A DNA stretch of 64,000 bases from Kitasatospora aureofaciens. Lineage in GTDB: Bacteria; Actinomycetota; Actinomycetes; Streptomycetales; Streptomycetaceae. This document shows positions 25,770 through 34,116 of the stretch, piece after piece. Position 1 is the first letter of the stretch. Each line of letters starts with the position of its first letter. Position numbers and translations under genes: made by a program. Where the stretch lies: positions 1 to 64,000 of the forward strand of contig NZ_JAHTKP010000022.1 in assembly GCF_019192735.1 (NCBI RefSeq). Reading direction: 5' to 3'. The notes under the pieces were generated by a model. The model searched no databases, was not told the DNA's origin, and saw only the letters and a program-made list of their open reading frames with translations.

Positions 25770-27005
25770 ATGGCCCAGACCGAGATCATCCCGGACTCCG
25801 CCCAGAACGGGCCCGAGCCCGACCCGAGCCCGTCCGTCGGCGCCGCCCTGGCCCGCGCACTGCGCGGCAACGTGCGCCAGTACGGCATGCTGGTCGCCCT
25901 CGCGCTGATCGTGCTGCTGTTCCAGATCTGGACCGACGGCATCCTGCTCCAGCCGCTCAACATCACCAACCTGATCCAGCAGAACGGCTACATCCTCATC
26001 CTGGCGATCGGGATGATGATCGTCATCATCGCCGGGCACATCGACCTGTCGGTCGGCTCACTGGCCGCCTTCGTCGGGGCCGCCGCCGCGGTGATGATGG
26101 TCGAGCACCACCTGCCGTGGCCCGTGGCGATGCTGATCGCGCTGGTGATCGGCGCCCTCGCCGGCGCCTGGCAGGGCTTCTGGATCGCCTACCTCGGGAT
26201 CCCGTCCTTCATCGTCACCCTGGCGGGCATGCTGCTGTTCCGCGGCGGCACCCAGATCCTGCTGCAGGGCCAGTCGGTGGCGCCGTTCCCCAAGGGCTTC
26301 CAGAGCATCAGCAGCGGCTTCCTCCCCGAGGTCGGCCCGCACACCAACTACCACAACCTCACCCTGCTGCTCGGTCTCGCGGTGCTGGCCGTGGCGGTCC
26401 TCCAGGAGCTGCGCGGCCGGCGGCAGACCGCCTCGTACGGGCTGGAGGTGCTCCCGCTCGGGCTGTTCCTGGCCAAGCTCGCCGTGATCACCGCGGCCGT
26501 GCTGGTGTTCGTCCTGCTGCTGGCCAGCTACCACGGCGTGCCGATCGTCCTGCTGATCCTCGGCGCCCTGCTGGTCGGCTTCGGCTACCTGATGCGCAAC
26601 TCGATCATCGGCCGGCACACCTACGCCATCGGCGGCAACGAGCCGGCGGCCAAGCTGTCCGGGGTGAAGAGCAAGCGGGTCGTCTTCCTCGCCTTCACCA
26701 ACATGGGCGTCCTCGCCGCACTGGCCGGGCTGGTCTTCGCCGCACGGCTCAACGCCGGCACCCCGCAGGCCGGCATCAACTTCGAGCTGGAGGCGATCGC
26801 CGCCGCCTTCATCGGCGGCGCCTCCGCCAGCGGCGGCGTGGGCACCGTGATGGGCGCGATCATCGGCGGCCTGGTGCTCGGCGTGCTGAACAACGGCATG
26901 TCGCTGGTCGGGGTCGGCACCGACTACCAGCAGGTGATCAAGGGCCTGGTGCTGCTCGCGGCCGTGGGCTTCGACGTCTACAACAAGCGCCGGGCCGGTT
27001 CCTGA
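25770..27005 (+). CDS. gguB: Sugar ABC transporter permease
   Basis: 411-residue polytopic membrane protein of the BPD_transp_2 family with about ten hydrophobic segments, beginning at residue 38 (YGMLVALALIVLLFQIW). The signature stretches are NITNLIQQNGYILILAIGMM, GHIDLSVGSLAAFVGAAAA, and late in the protein EAIAAAFIGGASASGGVGTV. It completes the chvE-gguA-gguB transporter. A strong terminator follows at 27022. Confidence 0.95.
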   Translation: MAQTEIIPDSAQNGPEPDPSPSVGAALARALRGNVRQYGMLVALALIVLLFQIWTDGILLQPLNITNLIQQNGYILILAIGMMIVIIAGHIDLSVGSLAAFVGAAAAVMMVEHHLPWPVAMLIALVIGALAGAWQGFWIAYLGIPSFIVTLAGMLLFRGGTQILLQGQSVAPFPKGFQSISSGFLPEVGPHTNYHNLTLLLGLAVLAVAVLQELRGRRQTASYGLEVLPLGLFLAKLAVITAAVLVFVLLLASYHGVPIVLLILGALLVGFGYLMRNSIIGRHTYAIGGNEPAAKLSGVKSKRVVFLAFTNMGVLAALAGLVFAARLNAGTPQAGINFELEAIAAAFIGGASASGGVGTVMGAIIGGLVLGVLNNGMSLVGVGTDYQQVIKGLVLLAAVGFDVYNKRRAGS

Positions 27006-27021
27006 TCCGGTGAGCGACGCG

Positions 27022-27061
27022 GCAGGACGGGCACGGTGCGGCGGCACCGTGCCCGTCCTGT
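27022..27061 (+). terminator. Terminator at the end of the ABC operon
   Basis: 17-bp perfect stem plus one G-U pair (27022-27039 and 27044-27061), loop of 4, 17 bases after the gguB stop. It lies between convergent genes and can serve the minus-strand gene at 27086 as well. Confidence 0.8.
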
Positions 27062-27085
27062 CGCGTTCCGGGCAACGGCGCGGAC

Positions 27086-27448
27086 TCAGTGGGCCAGGAG
27101 CACCAGGGCCAGCACGACCAGGGCCGGCACGGTCTGCACGAAGAGGATCTTCCGGGAGGACGTCACGGCGCCGAACAGGCCGGCGACGGCCACGCAGGCG
27201 GCGAAGAAGACCCGCACCCGGAAGCCGACCGGGTCGGAGGCGAAGGCGCCCCAGAGCAGCCCTGCCGCCAGGAATCCGTTGTACAGGCCCTGGTTGGCGG
27301 CCATCGCCTTGGTCGAGACGGCGAACTCAGCCGACGTGCCGAAGGCGGCCCGGGCGCGGGGCGTGGTCCAGAGGAACATCTCCAGGACCAGGATGTAGAC
27401 GTGCAGGAGAGCGAGCGCGACGACCGCGATCACGGCAAGTGTTGACAT
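27086..27448 (-). CDS. DUF1304 family small membrane protein
   Basis: 120-residue membrane protein with four predicted helices. It opens VSTLAVIAVVALALLHVYILVLEMFLW; the H-x-Y-I-(L)-x-L-E-M pattern identifies DUF1304. A conserved NQGLYNGFLAAGLLWG segment lies mid-protein and VRVFFAACVAVAGLFGA later. The function of the family is unknown. The start is either ATG 27448 or ATG 27457; neither has a clear ribosome site. It is convergent with the ABC operon. Confidence 0.85.
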   Translation of the reverse strand: MSTLAVIAVVALALLHVYILVLEMFLWTTPRARAAFGTSAEFAVSTKAMAANQGLYNGFLAAGLLWGAFASDPVGFRVRVFFAACVAVAGLFGAVTSSRKILFVQTVPALVVLALVLLAH

Positions 27449-27536
27449 ATCGGGCATAGTACGCGGCGCCGACAAGCTCACCCGGCATTTTGTTCAGCCT
27501 CTTGTTCAATCGTCAAGTACAGCATCGCCTCGCCGG

Positions 27537-28033
27537 TCAGACCCCCTCGCCGTCCCGGTGCTCCAGCCCGGCCGCCCGGGCGCGCGCCCGGGCCGCGTGG
27601 GAGGCGATCAGCAGCGCCAGCCGCTTGGGCCGACGGACGTGCACCAGGACCAGTGGCTCCTCCCTCCCGCGGACAGCAGGGCGACGGTCGTGTGGTGGAA
27701 CGTCGACACCTCCCGGCCGCCGCTACGGTGGGTCTCCGCGTAGCCGGGGCGGTAGGTGACGTCCAGGATGTCGGCCCAGCCGAGCAGCATCGGGTCCGGC
27801 GTGCGGGCGAAGCGCAGCCGCAGGCCCTCCGGGCGCACCTCGACGGTCCGCAGGCCCACGCTCGGCGGGAGCTGACCGATGATCACCAGGCCGCCCAGCA
27901 CGACCGCGTCGACCACCAGCCCCTGCCACAGGATGCCGTGGTACATCAGCAACCAGAAGAGCAGGACCAGGGCGATGAAGGCCCACTTCCAGACGACCGG
28001 CGGGACGTAACGGCGGACGTGGTGAACGCTCAC
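27537..28033 (-). pseudogene. Membrane protein (PH-domain/YcxB-like), frameshifted
   Basis: Starts VSVHHVRRYVPPVVWKWAFI with two hydrophobic helices, then a beta-rich cytosolic region (VEVRPEGLRLRFARTPDPML, GWADILDVTYRPG) resembling a PH-like domain. In the starting frame the protein stops at 27608, ending in unlikely sequence. A shift of one base at about 27660-27668 (a G/A-rich run) restores a convincing end: REEPLVLVHVRRPKRLALLI then ASHAARARARAAGLEHR and a stop at 27537-27539. This is consistent with a single-base deletion or a sequencing error. An in-frame ATG at 28117 is possible, but the GTG at 28033 fits better. Function unknown. Confidence 0.6.
28022..28033 (-). promoter_or_regulatory. 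LacI-type palindrome over the start of the membrane-protein gene
   Basis: GTGAACGCTCAC (plus strand), equal to GTGAGCGTTCAC on the gene strand, where GTG is the proposed start codon. It matches the operator family seen at 17449 and 44811. It could be coincidence with codons for Val-Ser-Val-His. Confidence 0.35.
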
Positions 28034-28071
28034 AAAGCCGCCCCTGGGCACCGCTTGCGACATGACTTCCC

Positions 28072-28106
28072 CCAACCCAAACGTTTGGCCCAATCGTTTG
28101 GGTTGG
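28072..28106. promoter_or_regulatory. Inverted repeat between the second LacI gene and the membrane-protein gene
   Basis: Perfect 12-bp arms (CCAACCCAAACG, 28072-28083; complement 28095-28106) with an 11-base spacer. Nested in it is the palindrome CCAAACGTTTGG (28077-28088). It is unusually AT-rich for this genome. The second LacI protein has a VSTVSR recognition helix, a type that in PurR/CcpA relatives binds AAACGTTT cores, so this may be its operator. It could also serve as a terminator for the LacI gene. Confidence 0.5.
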
Positions 28107-28149
28107 ATGACAGGCATGTCCGACCGAAGGCGCCAGAGGCCGGAACTCC

Positions 28150-29199
28150 TCAGCTGGACCGGAGAAGTGACGGTCCGACAGCCGTTCCGCTGGAGGCCCG
28201 CTCCACCAGCTCGGGCGCGAGCCGCCGGGAGCGGGCGGGCGCGCCGCCGATCCGGCGCAGCAACTCCCGCACCGCCACCCGGCCCTGCTCCGCCATCGGC
28301 GAGCGGACCGTGGTCAGCGCGACCGGCAGCTCGGCGGCGACCGGGGTGTCGTTGAAGCCCGCCAGGGCGAGGTCCCGCCCCGGGTGCCTGCCGAGGTCCC
28401 GGGCCGCTCCCAGGACCCCGATGGCGGCCAGGTCGTTGACGGCGAAGAGCGCCGTGGGGCGGCCGTCGGCGGTCAGCAGGGCGGTCGCCGCCTCGCGGCC
28501 GCCCGCGGTGTCGAAGGCGCAGTGCCGCACCAGTTCGGGCGGCACCGGCAGACCGGCCTCCGCGTACCGGTCGACGAAGCCGGCGGTGCGGTCGGTGCCG
28601 GTGCTGGCGAAGGACTCCCCCGCGACGCAGCCGACCCGGCGGTGCCCCAGCCGCAGGAAGTGCTCGGCGACCAGGCGCCCTCCCCGGTAGTCGTCACAGG
28701 TGACGGCCGGAAGCCCGCCGTCGGTACGGCGGTTGACCAGGACGTGCGGCGTGCCCCGGAGCGCCGGGTCCGCCAGGGCGGCGCCGTCCAGGTGCGCGTC
28801 GCCGATGATGAGGCCGTCCACCCGCCGGCCGAGGACCATCGCGATCCGCTCGCGCTGGCGGACCGGATCGTCCTGGGTGTTGGTGACGAAGGCCGCGAAC
28901 CCGTGCCGGGCGGCCTCCTCCTCGATGCCCTCGTAGATGGTCGCGACGACGATCTCGGACAGCCGGGCGAACACCACCCCGATCAGGTTGCTGCGCCGGG
29001 TCCGCAGACTGACGGCGGCGGGATCGCGCCGGTAGCCCAACTCCTCGGCCAGGTCCCGGACCCGACGGGCCGTCGTTCCCGAGGCGGCCCGCCGCCCGTC
29101 GCCGTCGGATCCGTTCAGGACCCTGGAGACGGTGGAGACGTCCAGCCCCAGCTGGTCGGCGATCACCCGCAGCGTCACCGGGCGGCTCTCGATACCCAC
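28150..29199 (-). CDS. LacI-family transcriptional regulator (second)
   Basis: 349-residue LacI/GalR regulator. The HTH at the N-terminus reads TLRVIADQLGLDVSTVSRVLNG; the following linker to the hinge contains an extra Gly/Asp/Arg-rich stretch (SDGDGRRAASGT). The core has NLIGVVFARLSEIV, DGLIIGDAHLDG, GGRLVAEHFLRLGHRRVGCV and FAVNDLAAIGVLGAARDLG, all standard. The GTG at 29199 has GGGAG 6 bases upstream; an ATG at 29229 would add ten residues. It is divergent from the GH74 gene across 382 bases, so a role in controlling xyloglucan or a neighbouring sugar system is plausible. Confidence 0.88.
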   Translation of the reverse strand: MGIESRPVTLRVIADQLGLDVSTVSRVLNGSDGDGRRAASGTTARRVRDLAEELGYRRDPAAVSLRTRRSNLIGVVFARLSEIVVATIYEGIEEEAARHGFAAFVTNTQDDPVRQRERIAMVLGRRVDGLIIGDAHLDGAALADPALRGTPHVLVNRRTDGGLPAVTCDDYRGGRLVAEHFLRLGHRRVGCVAGESFASTGTDRTAGFVDRYAEAGLPVPPELVRHCAFDTAGGREAATALLTADGRPTALFAVNDLAAIGVLGAARDLGRHPGRDLALAGFNDTPVAAELPVALTTVRSPMAEQGRVAVRELLRRIGGAPARSRRLAPELVERASSGTAVGPSLLRSS

Positions 29200-29429
29200 G
29201 ACCGACTCCCTCTCCTCCACGACCGCCATTGTGCGCGATCACCGCGCGGGCCGTCGGCGGGGGTTTCCACGGCCGGTGGCTGCGCCGGAGGTCGAGCCCA
29301 CCTCCGAGGGCGCTGCGGGCGTCACCGGCTCCCGCTCCGTCGCCCAGGCCGCCCGTCGCCGCCCTCGCGCCGATCCCCGGCATCGACCGGTTGATGTCCG
29401 AGGCCCGGTCGGAATTCTTTCCGGCGGGC

Positions 29430-29460
29430 GGCAACCTCCTGCGCGACGGCGGCAACTGAC
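29430..29460 (+). promoter_or_regulatory. Candidate sigma-factor promoter of the GH74 gene
   Basis: GGCAACC (29430-29436), 18 bases, ACTGAC (29455-29460). The same elements with the same spacing precede the expansin gene (32357-32387). It lies about 120 bases upstream of the GH74 start. I infer recognition by the sigma factor encoded at 33586. The rest of 29200-29581 shows no gene. Confidence 0.55.
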
Positions 29461-29581
29461 AGGCGACACCGAGGGCGGAACACCCCACGGTTCGTCCGAT
29501 CCCACCGCCTGCCGCCGCCGCGCGCCCGCCCGTACGACCGGGTGTGGTGCGGCGGCGGGGCCGAAGCAAGGAGTAGCCCGC

Positions 29582-32251
29582 ATGAACGAGACGGATGCCA
29601 CGGCGGAGGGCCGCGGCCGGCGCGCCCGGGCGGCCGGCAGCGCAGGGCGTGCCCGTGGGCGCCACCGCCGGCGCGCGATGAGCGCGACCGCTCTGCTGCT
29701 CGGCGTGCCCGTCGCCGTCGGATCGTACTTCGTGTTCACCCACGAGGAGTCCCAGGCCGCGACGGTCGACGGCGATGCCTACTACCGGCTGGTCTCCGTA
29801 CGCAGCGGCAAGGTGCTGGACGTCGACGCCTTCTCCACCGCCGACGGCACCCGTGTCCAGCAGTGGACCGACCAGGCGACCACCAACCAGCAGTGGCGGC
29901 TGAGGTCCACCGGAGACGGCTACTACGAGCTGGTGAACCGCAACAGCGGCAAGGTGCTGGGCATATCGGGGGATTCGACCGCCCGGACGGCCACCGCCGA
30001 GCAGCAGACGGATCGTTCCGCCGCCGCCCAGCAGTGGCGGATCGACGATGTGAGCGGTTCCGACGCCGTCACCTTCACCTCCCGCAGGAGCGGCCAGGTC
30101 CTGGACGTCTCCGAAGCCTCCACGGCCCAGGGCGCGGCGGTCATCCAGTATCCCAGCTGGGGCGGGACCAACCAGCAGTGGAAGCTGGTGAGGATGCCCG
30201 CGACCGACGGCGCGAAGGCCACCGGACCGTACGCATGGAAGAACGCCCAGATCGTCGGCGGCGGGTTCGTCACCGGCTTCGTCTTCAACCCCAGCCGCAA
30301 GGACCTCCTCTACGCCCGCACCGACGTCGGCGGCGCCTACCGCTGGGACGCGGCCGCCGGCCAGTGGATCTCGCTGACCGACTGGATCGGCGGCGGTGAC
30401 TGGAACCTGCTGGGCATCGAGAGCCTGGCCAGCGACCCGGTCGACCCGAACCGGCTGTACCTGGCGAGCGGCACGTACACCAACGGCTGGGCGGGCAACG
30501 GCTCGATCCTGCGCTCCACCGACCAGGGCAGGACCTTCCAGCGCACCGACCTGCCGTTCAAGCTGGGCGGCAACGAGGACGGCCGGTCGATGGGCGAGCG
30601 CCTGGTGGTGGACCCGTCCGACCACAGCAAGCTCTACCTGGGCACCCGCAAGAACGGCCTGTGGCGCAGCACCGACTTCGGTGCGACGTGGAGCCAGGTC
30701 GGCGCCTTCCCCGTCAAGGACGGGGCGAGCAGCGGGGTCGGCCTGTCCTTCGTGGCCTTCGGCCCGGAGGGCAGCAAGGCGATCTACGTGGGCGTGGCGG
30801 ACAAGTCCACCTCCCTGTACCGCTCCACCGACGGCGGAAGCACCTGGCAGGCCGTTCCGGGCCAGCCGACCGGGCAACTGCCGCACCACGGCGTGCCGTC
30901 CGCCGACGGTTCCTTCTACCTGACGTACAGCAACGGGCCGGGCCCGCAGCCGGTGACGGCCGGATCGGTGTGGAAGTACACGCCGGCCACCGGGGCGTGG
31001 AAGAACATCTCGCCGTCCAGCGGCAATTACGGCTTCGCCGGTCTCGCGGTCGACGCCCAGCACCCCGGCACGGTGATGGTCACCACCCTGAACCGCTGGT
31101 GGCCCCACGAGGAGCTCTACCGGTCGACCGACGGCGGCGCCACCTGGAAGGCACTCGACGCGACCGCCGTGCGCGACGACTCCGCGGCGCCCTACATCGG
31201 CACCGGCATCGGGCACTGGATGGGCGCGCTGGCCATCGACCCCTTCGACTCCGGGCACGTGCTGTACGGCACCGGATCGGGCCTGTGGGGCAGCACCGAC
31301 GTGACCGCGGCGGACCGCGGGGGTGCCACCCACTGGACCATCCCCGCCAAGGGGCTGGAGGAGACCGCGACCAACGGACTGATCAAGCCGCCCGGCCTCC
31401 CGCTGGTCAGCGCGCTCGGCGACGTCAGCGGGTTCCGGCACGACGACCTGACCAAGCCCGCCGCCAAGGCGCTGACCGGGCCGAAGTTCACCACCGCCAC
31501 GGGCATCGACTTCGCCCAGGCCAAGCCGTCGTTCTCCGTGCGGGTCGGCTCCGGCGGCGAGCAGCACGGCGCCTACTCGACCGACGGCGGAGCGACGTGG
31601 ACGCCGTTCGCGACAGCGCCGACGGCCGACGCGGCCTCCGGCTCCGCCGCCGTCTCGGCGGACGGGGCCACCGTGGTGTGGACCCCGGAGGGCCAGGTGC
31701 CGTTCCTCTCGACCAACCGCGGCGCGTCCTGGACGGCGGTCTCCGGCCTGCCCAAGGAGGCGGCCGTGGTGGCCGACCGCTCCGCGGCGGGCACCTTCTA
31801 CGCCCTCAGCGGCGGCACCCTCTACGCCAGCACCGACGGCGGCAGGCACTTCACCGCCCGCGCCACCAACGCGGGCTACGGGCAGCTCAAGGCCGTCCCG
31901 GGCGTCGCGGGCGACCTGTGGATCTCGGGCAAGGACAACGGCCTGCTGCACTCCACCAACGGCGGGACGAGCTTCACCAAGGTCGCCGGTGTGCAGGAGG
32001 CGAGCGGCCTCGGCTTCGGCAAGGCGGCACCGGGCGCCACCTACCAGGCCCTCTACCTCAGCGGGACGGTCAAGGGTGTGACCGGGCTGTTCCGCTCCAC
32101 CGACGCCGGCTCGACCTGGGTCCGGATCAACGACGACCAGCACCAGTACGGCGGGACGGTCATCAACGTCATCACGGGCGACCCCGACGTGTACGGCCGC
32201 GTGTACTTCGGCAGCTACGGCCGCGGCGTGGTGTACGGCGACCCGTCCTGA
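29582..32251 (+). CDS. Secreted GH74 xyloglucanase with N-terminal ricin-type module
   Basis: 889-residue extracellular enzyme that cuts xyloglucan, the hemicellulose coating plant cellulose. An Arg-rich N-terminus precedes a hydrophobic segment (ATALLLGVPVAVGSYFVF, about 35-53) with an EESQAAT cleavage region. A ricin B-like beta-trefoil (about 60-205) has three Q-x-W repeats (NQQWRL, AQQWRI, NQQWKL). Two seven-blade propellers follow, studded with Asp-box repeats (STDGGSTW, STDGGATW, STDAGSTW). The likely catalytic Asp residues are Asp248 in RTDVGGAYRW and the one at about 553 in IDPFDSGHVLYGTG. An N-terminal beta-trefoil is less usual; many GH74 enzymes carry C-terminal CBM2. The ATG has AAGGAG upstream. 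Confidence 0.94.
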   Translation: MNETDATAEGRGRRARAAGSAGRARGRHRRRAMSATALLLGVPVAVGSYFVFTHEESQAATVDGDAYYRLVSVRSGKVLDVDAFSTADGTRVQQWTDQATTNQQWRLRSTGDGYYELVNRNSGKVLGISGDSTARTATAEQQTDRSAAAQQWRIDDVSGSDAVTFTSRRSGQVLDVSEASTAQGAAVIQYPSWGGTNQQWKLVRMPATDGAKATGPYAWKNAQIVGGGFVTGFVFNPSRKDLLYARTDVGGAYRWDAAAGQWISLTDWIGGGDWNLLGIESLASDPVDPNRLYLASGTYTNGWAGNGSILRSTDQGRTFQRTDLPFKLGGNEDGRSMGERLVVDPSDHSKLYLGTRKNGLWRSTDFGATWSQVGAFPVKDGASSGVGLSFVAFGPEGSKAIYVGVADKSTSLYRSTDGGSTWQAVPGQPTGQLPHHGVPSADGSFYLTYSNGPGPQPVTAGSVWKYTPATGAWKNISPSSGNYGFAGLAVDAQHPGTVMVTTLNRWWPHEELYRSTDGGATWKALDATAVRDDSAAPYIGTGIGHWMGALAIDPFDSGHVLYGTGSGLWGSTDVTAADRGGATHWTIPAKGLEETATNGLIKPPGLPLVSALGDVSGFRHDDLTKPAAKALTGPKFTTATGIDFAQAKPSFSVRVGSGGEQHGAYSTDGGATWTPFATAPTADAASGSAAVSADGATVVWTPEGQVPFLSTNRGASWTAVSGLPKEAAVVADRSAAGTFYALSGGTLYASTDGGRHFTARATNAGYGQLKAVPGVAGDLWISGKDNGLLHSTNGGTSFTKVAGVQEASGLGFGKAAPGATYQALYLSGTVKGVTGLFRSTDAGSTWVRINDDQHQYGGTVINVITGDPDVYGRVYFGSYGRGVVYGDPS

Positions 32252-32258
32252 CCGCGGC

Positions 32259-32300
32259 GGCCCGGGGCGGACGGCGTGGCTGCGCCGTCCGCCCCGGGCC
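32259..32300 (+). terminator. Terminator after the GH74 gene
   Basis: Perfect 18-bp stem (32259-32276 and 32283-32300) with a 6-base loop, starting 8 bases after the stop. It separates the GH74 transcript from the expansin gene, which has its own candidate promoter. Confidence 0.85.
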
Positions 32301-32356
32301 GGCCGGCGAGGGCCGTGGAGGGCTGCGGAGGGCCGCGGAGGAACCGGCGACCGGGC

Positions 32357-32387
32357 GGCAACCTTTCCGCCCGCGGCGGCCACTGAC
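32357..32387 (+). promoter_or_regulatory. Candidate sigma-factor promoter of the expansin gene
   Basis: GGCAACC (32357-32363), 18 bases, ACTGAC (32382-32387), about 32 bases upstream of the proposed start. The GH74 gene has the identical arrangement. The flanks also agree (GGGCGGCAACCT and ACTGACNGG). Confidence 0.55.
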
Positions 32388-32419
32388 TGGTGCAACGTCG
32401 ACTCGATCTACCGAATTGG

Positions 32420-33451
32420 ATGGACATGAGGGCAACGAAGCACGCCGTCCCCCGGGCACGGCGCGGGCGAGTGCTGGTCATGGGTGTTCCGTTGGCACTG
32501 GTGGCCGTCGGGCTGGTGGTGTGCCTGGCCTTCGCGCTCACCGGGGGCGGCGGGAGCGGCTCGGGGCAGCCCGTCGCGGCGGCCGTCGCAGCCACCGGGC
32601 AGGCCGTGCCGACCGCCTCCGGCGGCCCTGACGGTGCCACGCCCCCGGAGGCGCAGCCGTCCCCCACCGCCCCGACGCCGTCGCCGTCGGCCGGAACGCC
32701 GTCGCCCTCCGCCTCCACCTCCGCCTCCTCCTCCGCCTCCTCCTCCGCCTCCTCCTCCCCGAAGCCGTCCGCCTCCGCGACTGCGTCCGCGTCGGCGACC
32801 GCCGGCAGCCGTGCGGCCGCCGGCCCGGCATCACTGGCCTGGCGGATCAGGCCCGGTACGAGCTACCAGGGCGTGGCGACCTCCTACGACGCGGCCGACG
32901 GCAACGGCGCCTGCTCGTTCGGGCCGTCCGGCGACCTCATGATCGCGGCGATGAACCACACCGACTACGAGACGTCCGGCGCGTGCGGGGCGTACGTGCA
33001 GGTCCGCTCCGCCGGCGGGGCGAGCATCACGGTGCGGATCGTCAACGAGTGCCCGCTGCCCTGCGCTCCCGGGCAGCTCGACCTCAGCCACGAGGCCTTC
33101 GCCAAGCTCGCCGACCTCTCCGTGGGCCGCCTCCCGATCACCTGGACGCTGCTGAGCCCGGCGGCGCCGGACAGCATGTCCGTCCGGTACAAGACCGGGT
33201 CGAGCCAGTGGTGGTGCGGGATCCAGGTGATCGGTCACCGGAACCCGGTGGCGGCGCTGGAGGTCCAGGCCGGCGGCGGCTGGCGGAGGTTGAGCCGCAC
33301 CGACTACAACTACTTCCTCTCCCCCGACGGCAGCGGCTGCGGCGGATCGATCAGGGTCACCGACATCTACGGCGAGCGGCTGACCGTCGACGGGATCGCG
33401 TTGCAGCCGGACGTCGTGCAGTCCGCCCACGCCCAGTTCGCACGGCATTGA
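32420..33451 (+). CDS. Expansin-like protein (DPBB plus CBM63-like domain), membrane-anchored or secreted
   Basis: 343-residue non-catalytic wall-loosening protein. A basic N-terminus precedes one hydrophobic segment (VPLALVAVGLVVCLAFAL) that could be a signal peptide or anchor. A long Ser/Pro/Ala/Thr linker follows to about residue 135. The double-psi beta-barrel begins QGVATSYDAADGNGACSFG and contains AAMNHTDYETSGACGAYVQV and VRIVNECPLPCAPGQLDLS, with the Asp and Tyr expected of bacterial expansins. The C-terminal Ig-like domain carries exposed aromatics (SSQWWCGIQVI, YNYFLSPDGSGCGGS). The start is uncertain: ATG 32420 or 32426. The gene sits between GH74 and the sigma factor, in keeping with plant-wall attack. 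Confidence 0.88.
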   Translation: MDMRATKHAVPRARRGRVLVMGVPLALVAVGLVVCLAFALTGGGGSGSGQPVAAAVAATGQAVPTASGGPDGATPPEAQPSPTAPTPSPSAGTPSPSASTSASSSASSSASSSPKPSASATASASATAGSRAAAGPASLAWRIRPGTSYQGVATSYDAADGNGACSFGPSGDLMIAAMNHTDYETSGACGAYVQVRSAGGASITVRIVNECPLPCAPGQLDLSHEAFAKLADLSVGRLPITWTLLSPAAPDSMSVRYKTGSSQWWCGIQVIGHRNPVAALEVQAGGGWRRLSRTDYNYFLSPDGSGCGGSIRVTDIYGERLTVDGIALQPDVVQSAHAQFARH

Positions 33452-33546
33452 GCGCGCCGCCGGCCCGGCAGCCGCAGGTCACGACCCTGCGGGGCGACGA
33501 CCGCGACGCAGCCCCGGGACGGGACCCTGCTAGGCTCACGCCTCTT

Positions 33547-33558
33547 GTTAACGTTCAC
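33547..33558 (+). promoter_or_regulatory. LacI-type operator upstream of the sigma factor gene
   Basis: GTTAACGTTCAC, flanked by TT and AT, 27 bases upstream of the sigma factor start. It matches the family at 17449 (GTTAACGCTCAC) closely. It would place the sigma factor under the same repressor as the ara genes. Confidence 0.6.
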
Positions 33559-33585
33559 ATTGCAGGGAGAGGGCGACCGAGGGAC

Positions 33586-34116
33586 ATGCTCCTCGATGAC
33601 GCGTCCGCGGAGTTCCACCACTTCTTCGAACGCCACTACGCCGAACTCGCCCGTCTCGCCCATCTGCTGACCGGCGAGACGGACGCGGCTGACGACCTGG
33701 CCTCGGACGCCCTGGTCGCCCTGTGGCAACGCTGGGACCGGCTCCGCGCGGCCGACCACCCGCTCGCCTACGCCCGGGGAGTGGTCGCCAACATGGCCCG
33801 GGAGCGGATCCGCAGCGCGGTCCGTGAGCGCCGCCGGGTCCTGCTGTTCTGGTCCCGCAGCCCGGAGAAGACCTCGGGCCCCGACGTCGCGGCGGTCCTG
33901 GACGTCCGCGCGGCACTCGCCCGGCTGCCGTTCCGCAAGCGGGCCTGCGTGGTCATGCGGCACGCCTTCGACCTCTCGGAGAAGGACACCGCGGCGGCGC
34001 TGGGCATATCGGTCGGTACGGTGAAGAGCCAGACCTCGAAGGCCATGGCCGAGTTGAAGCAGCTGCTCGGCGAACGAGCCGTCGGCGAACTGACGACAGG
34101 AAGGAGGAACCGGTGA
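33586..34116 (+). CDS. SigE-family sigma-70 factor (ECF-like)
   Basis: 176-residue two-domain sigma factor. Region 2 (about 10-75): FHHFFERHYAELARLAHLL, DDLASDALVALWQRWDRL and AYARGVVANMARERIRS. Region 4 (about 110-165): LARLPFRKRACVVMRHAFDL and AALGISVGTVKSQTSKAMAE, the -35-binding helix. Region 3 is absent, as in ECF-type factors. The ATG has GAGGG 4-8 bases upstream. The stop overlaps the next gene by 4 bases (GTGA), so the pair is translationally coupled. A LacI-type operator lies just upstream. Likely targets are the GH74 and expansin genes, which share a promoter-like motif. Confidence 0.9.
   Translation: MLLDDASAEFHHFFERHYAELARLAHLLTGETDAADDLASDALVALWQRWDRLRAADHPLAYARGVVANMARERIRSAVRERRRVLLFWSRSPEKTSGPDVAAVLDVRAALARLPFRKRACVVMRHAFDLSEKDTAAALGISVGTVKSQTSKAMAELKQLLGERAVGELTTGRRNR

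Noticed and set aside
32650..32815. TCC/GCC-rich low-complexity run resembling a microsatellite
   Set aside because: It is the in-frame Ser/Ala/Pro linker of the expansin-like protein.
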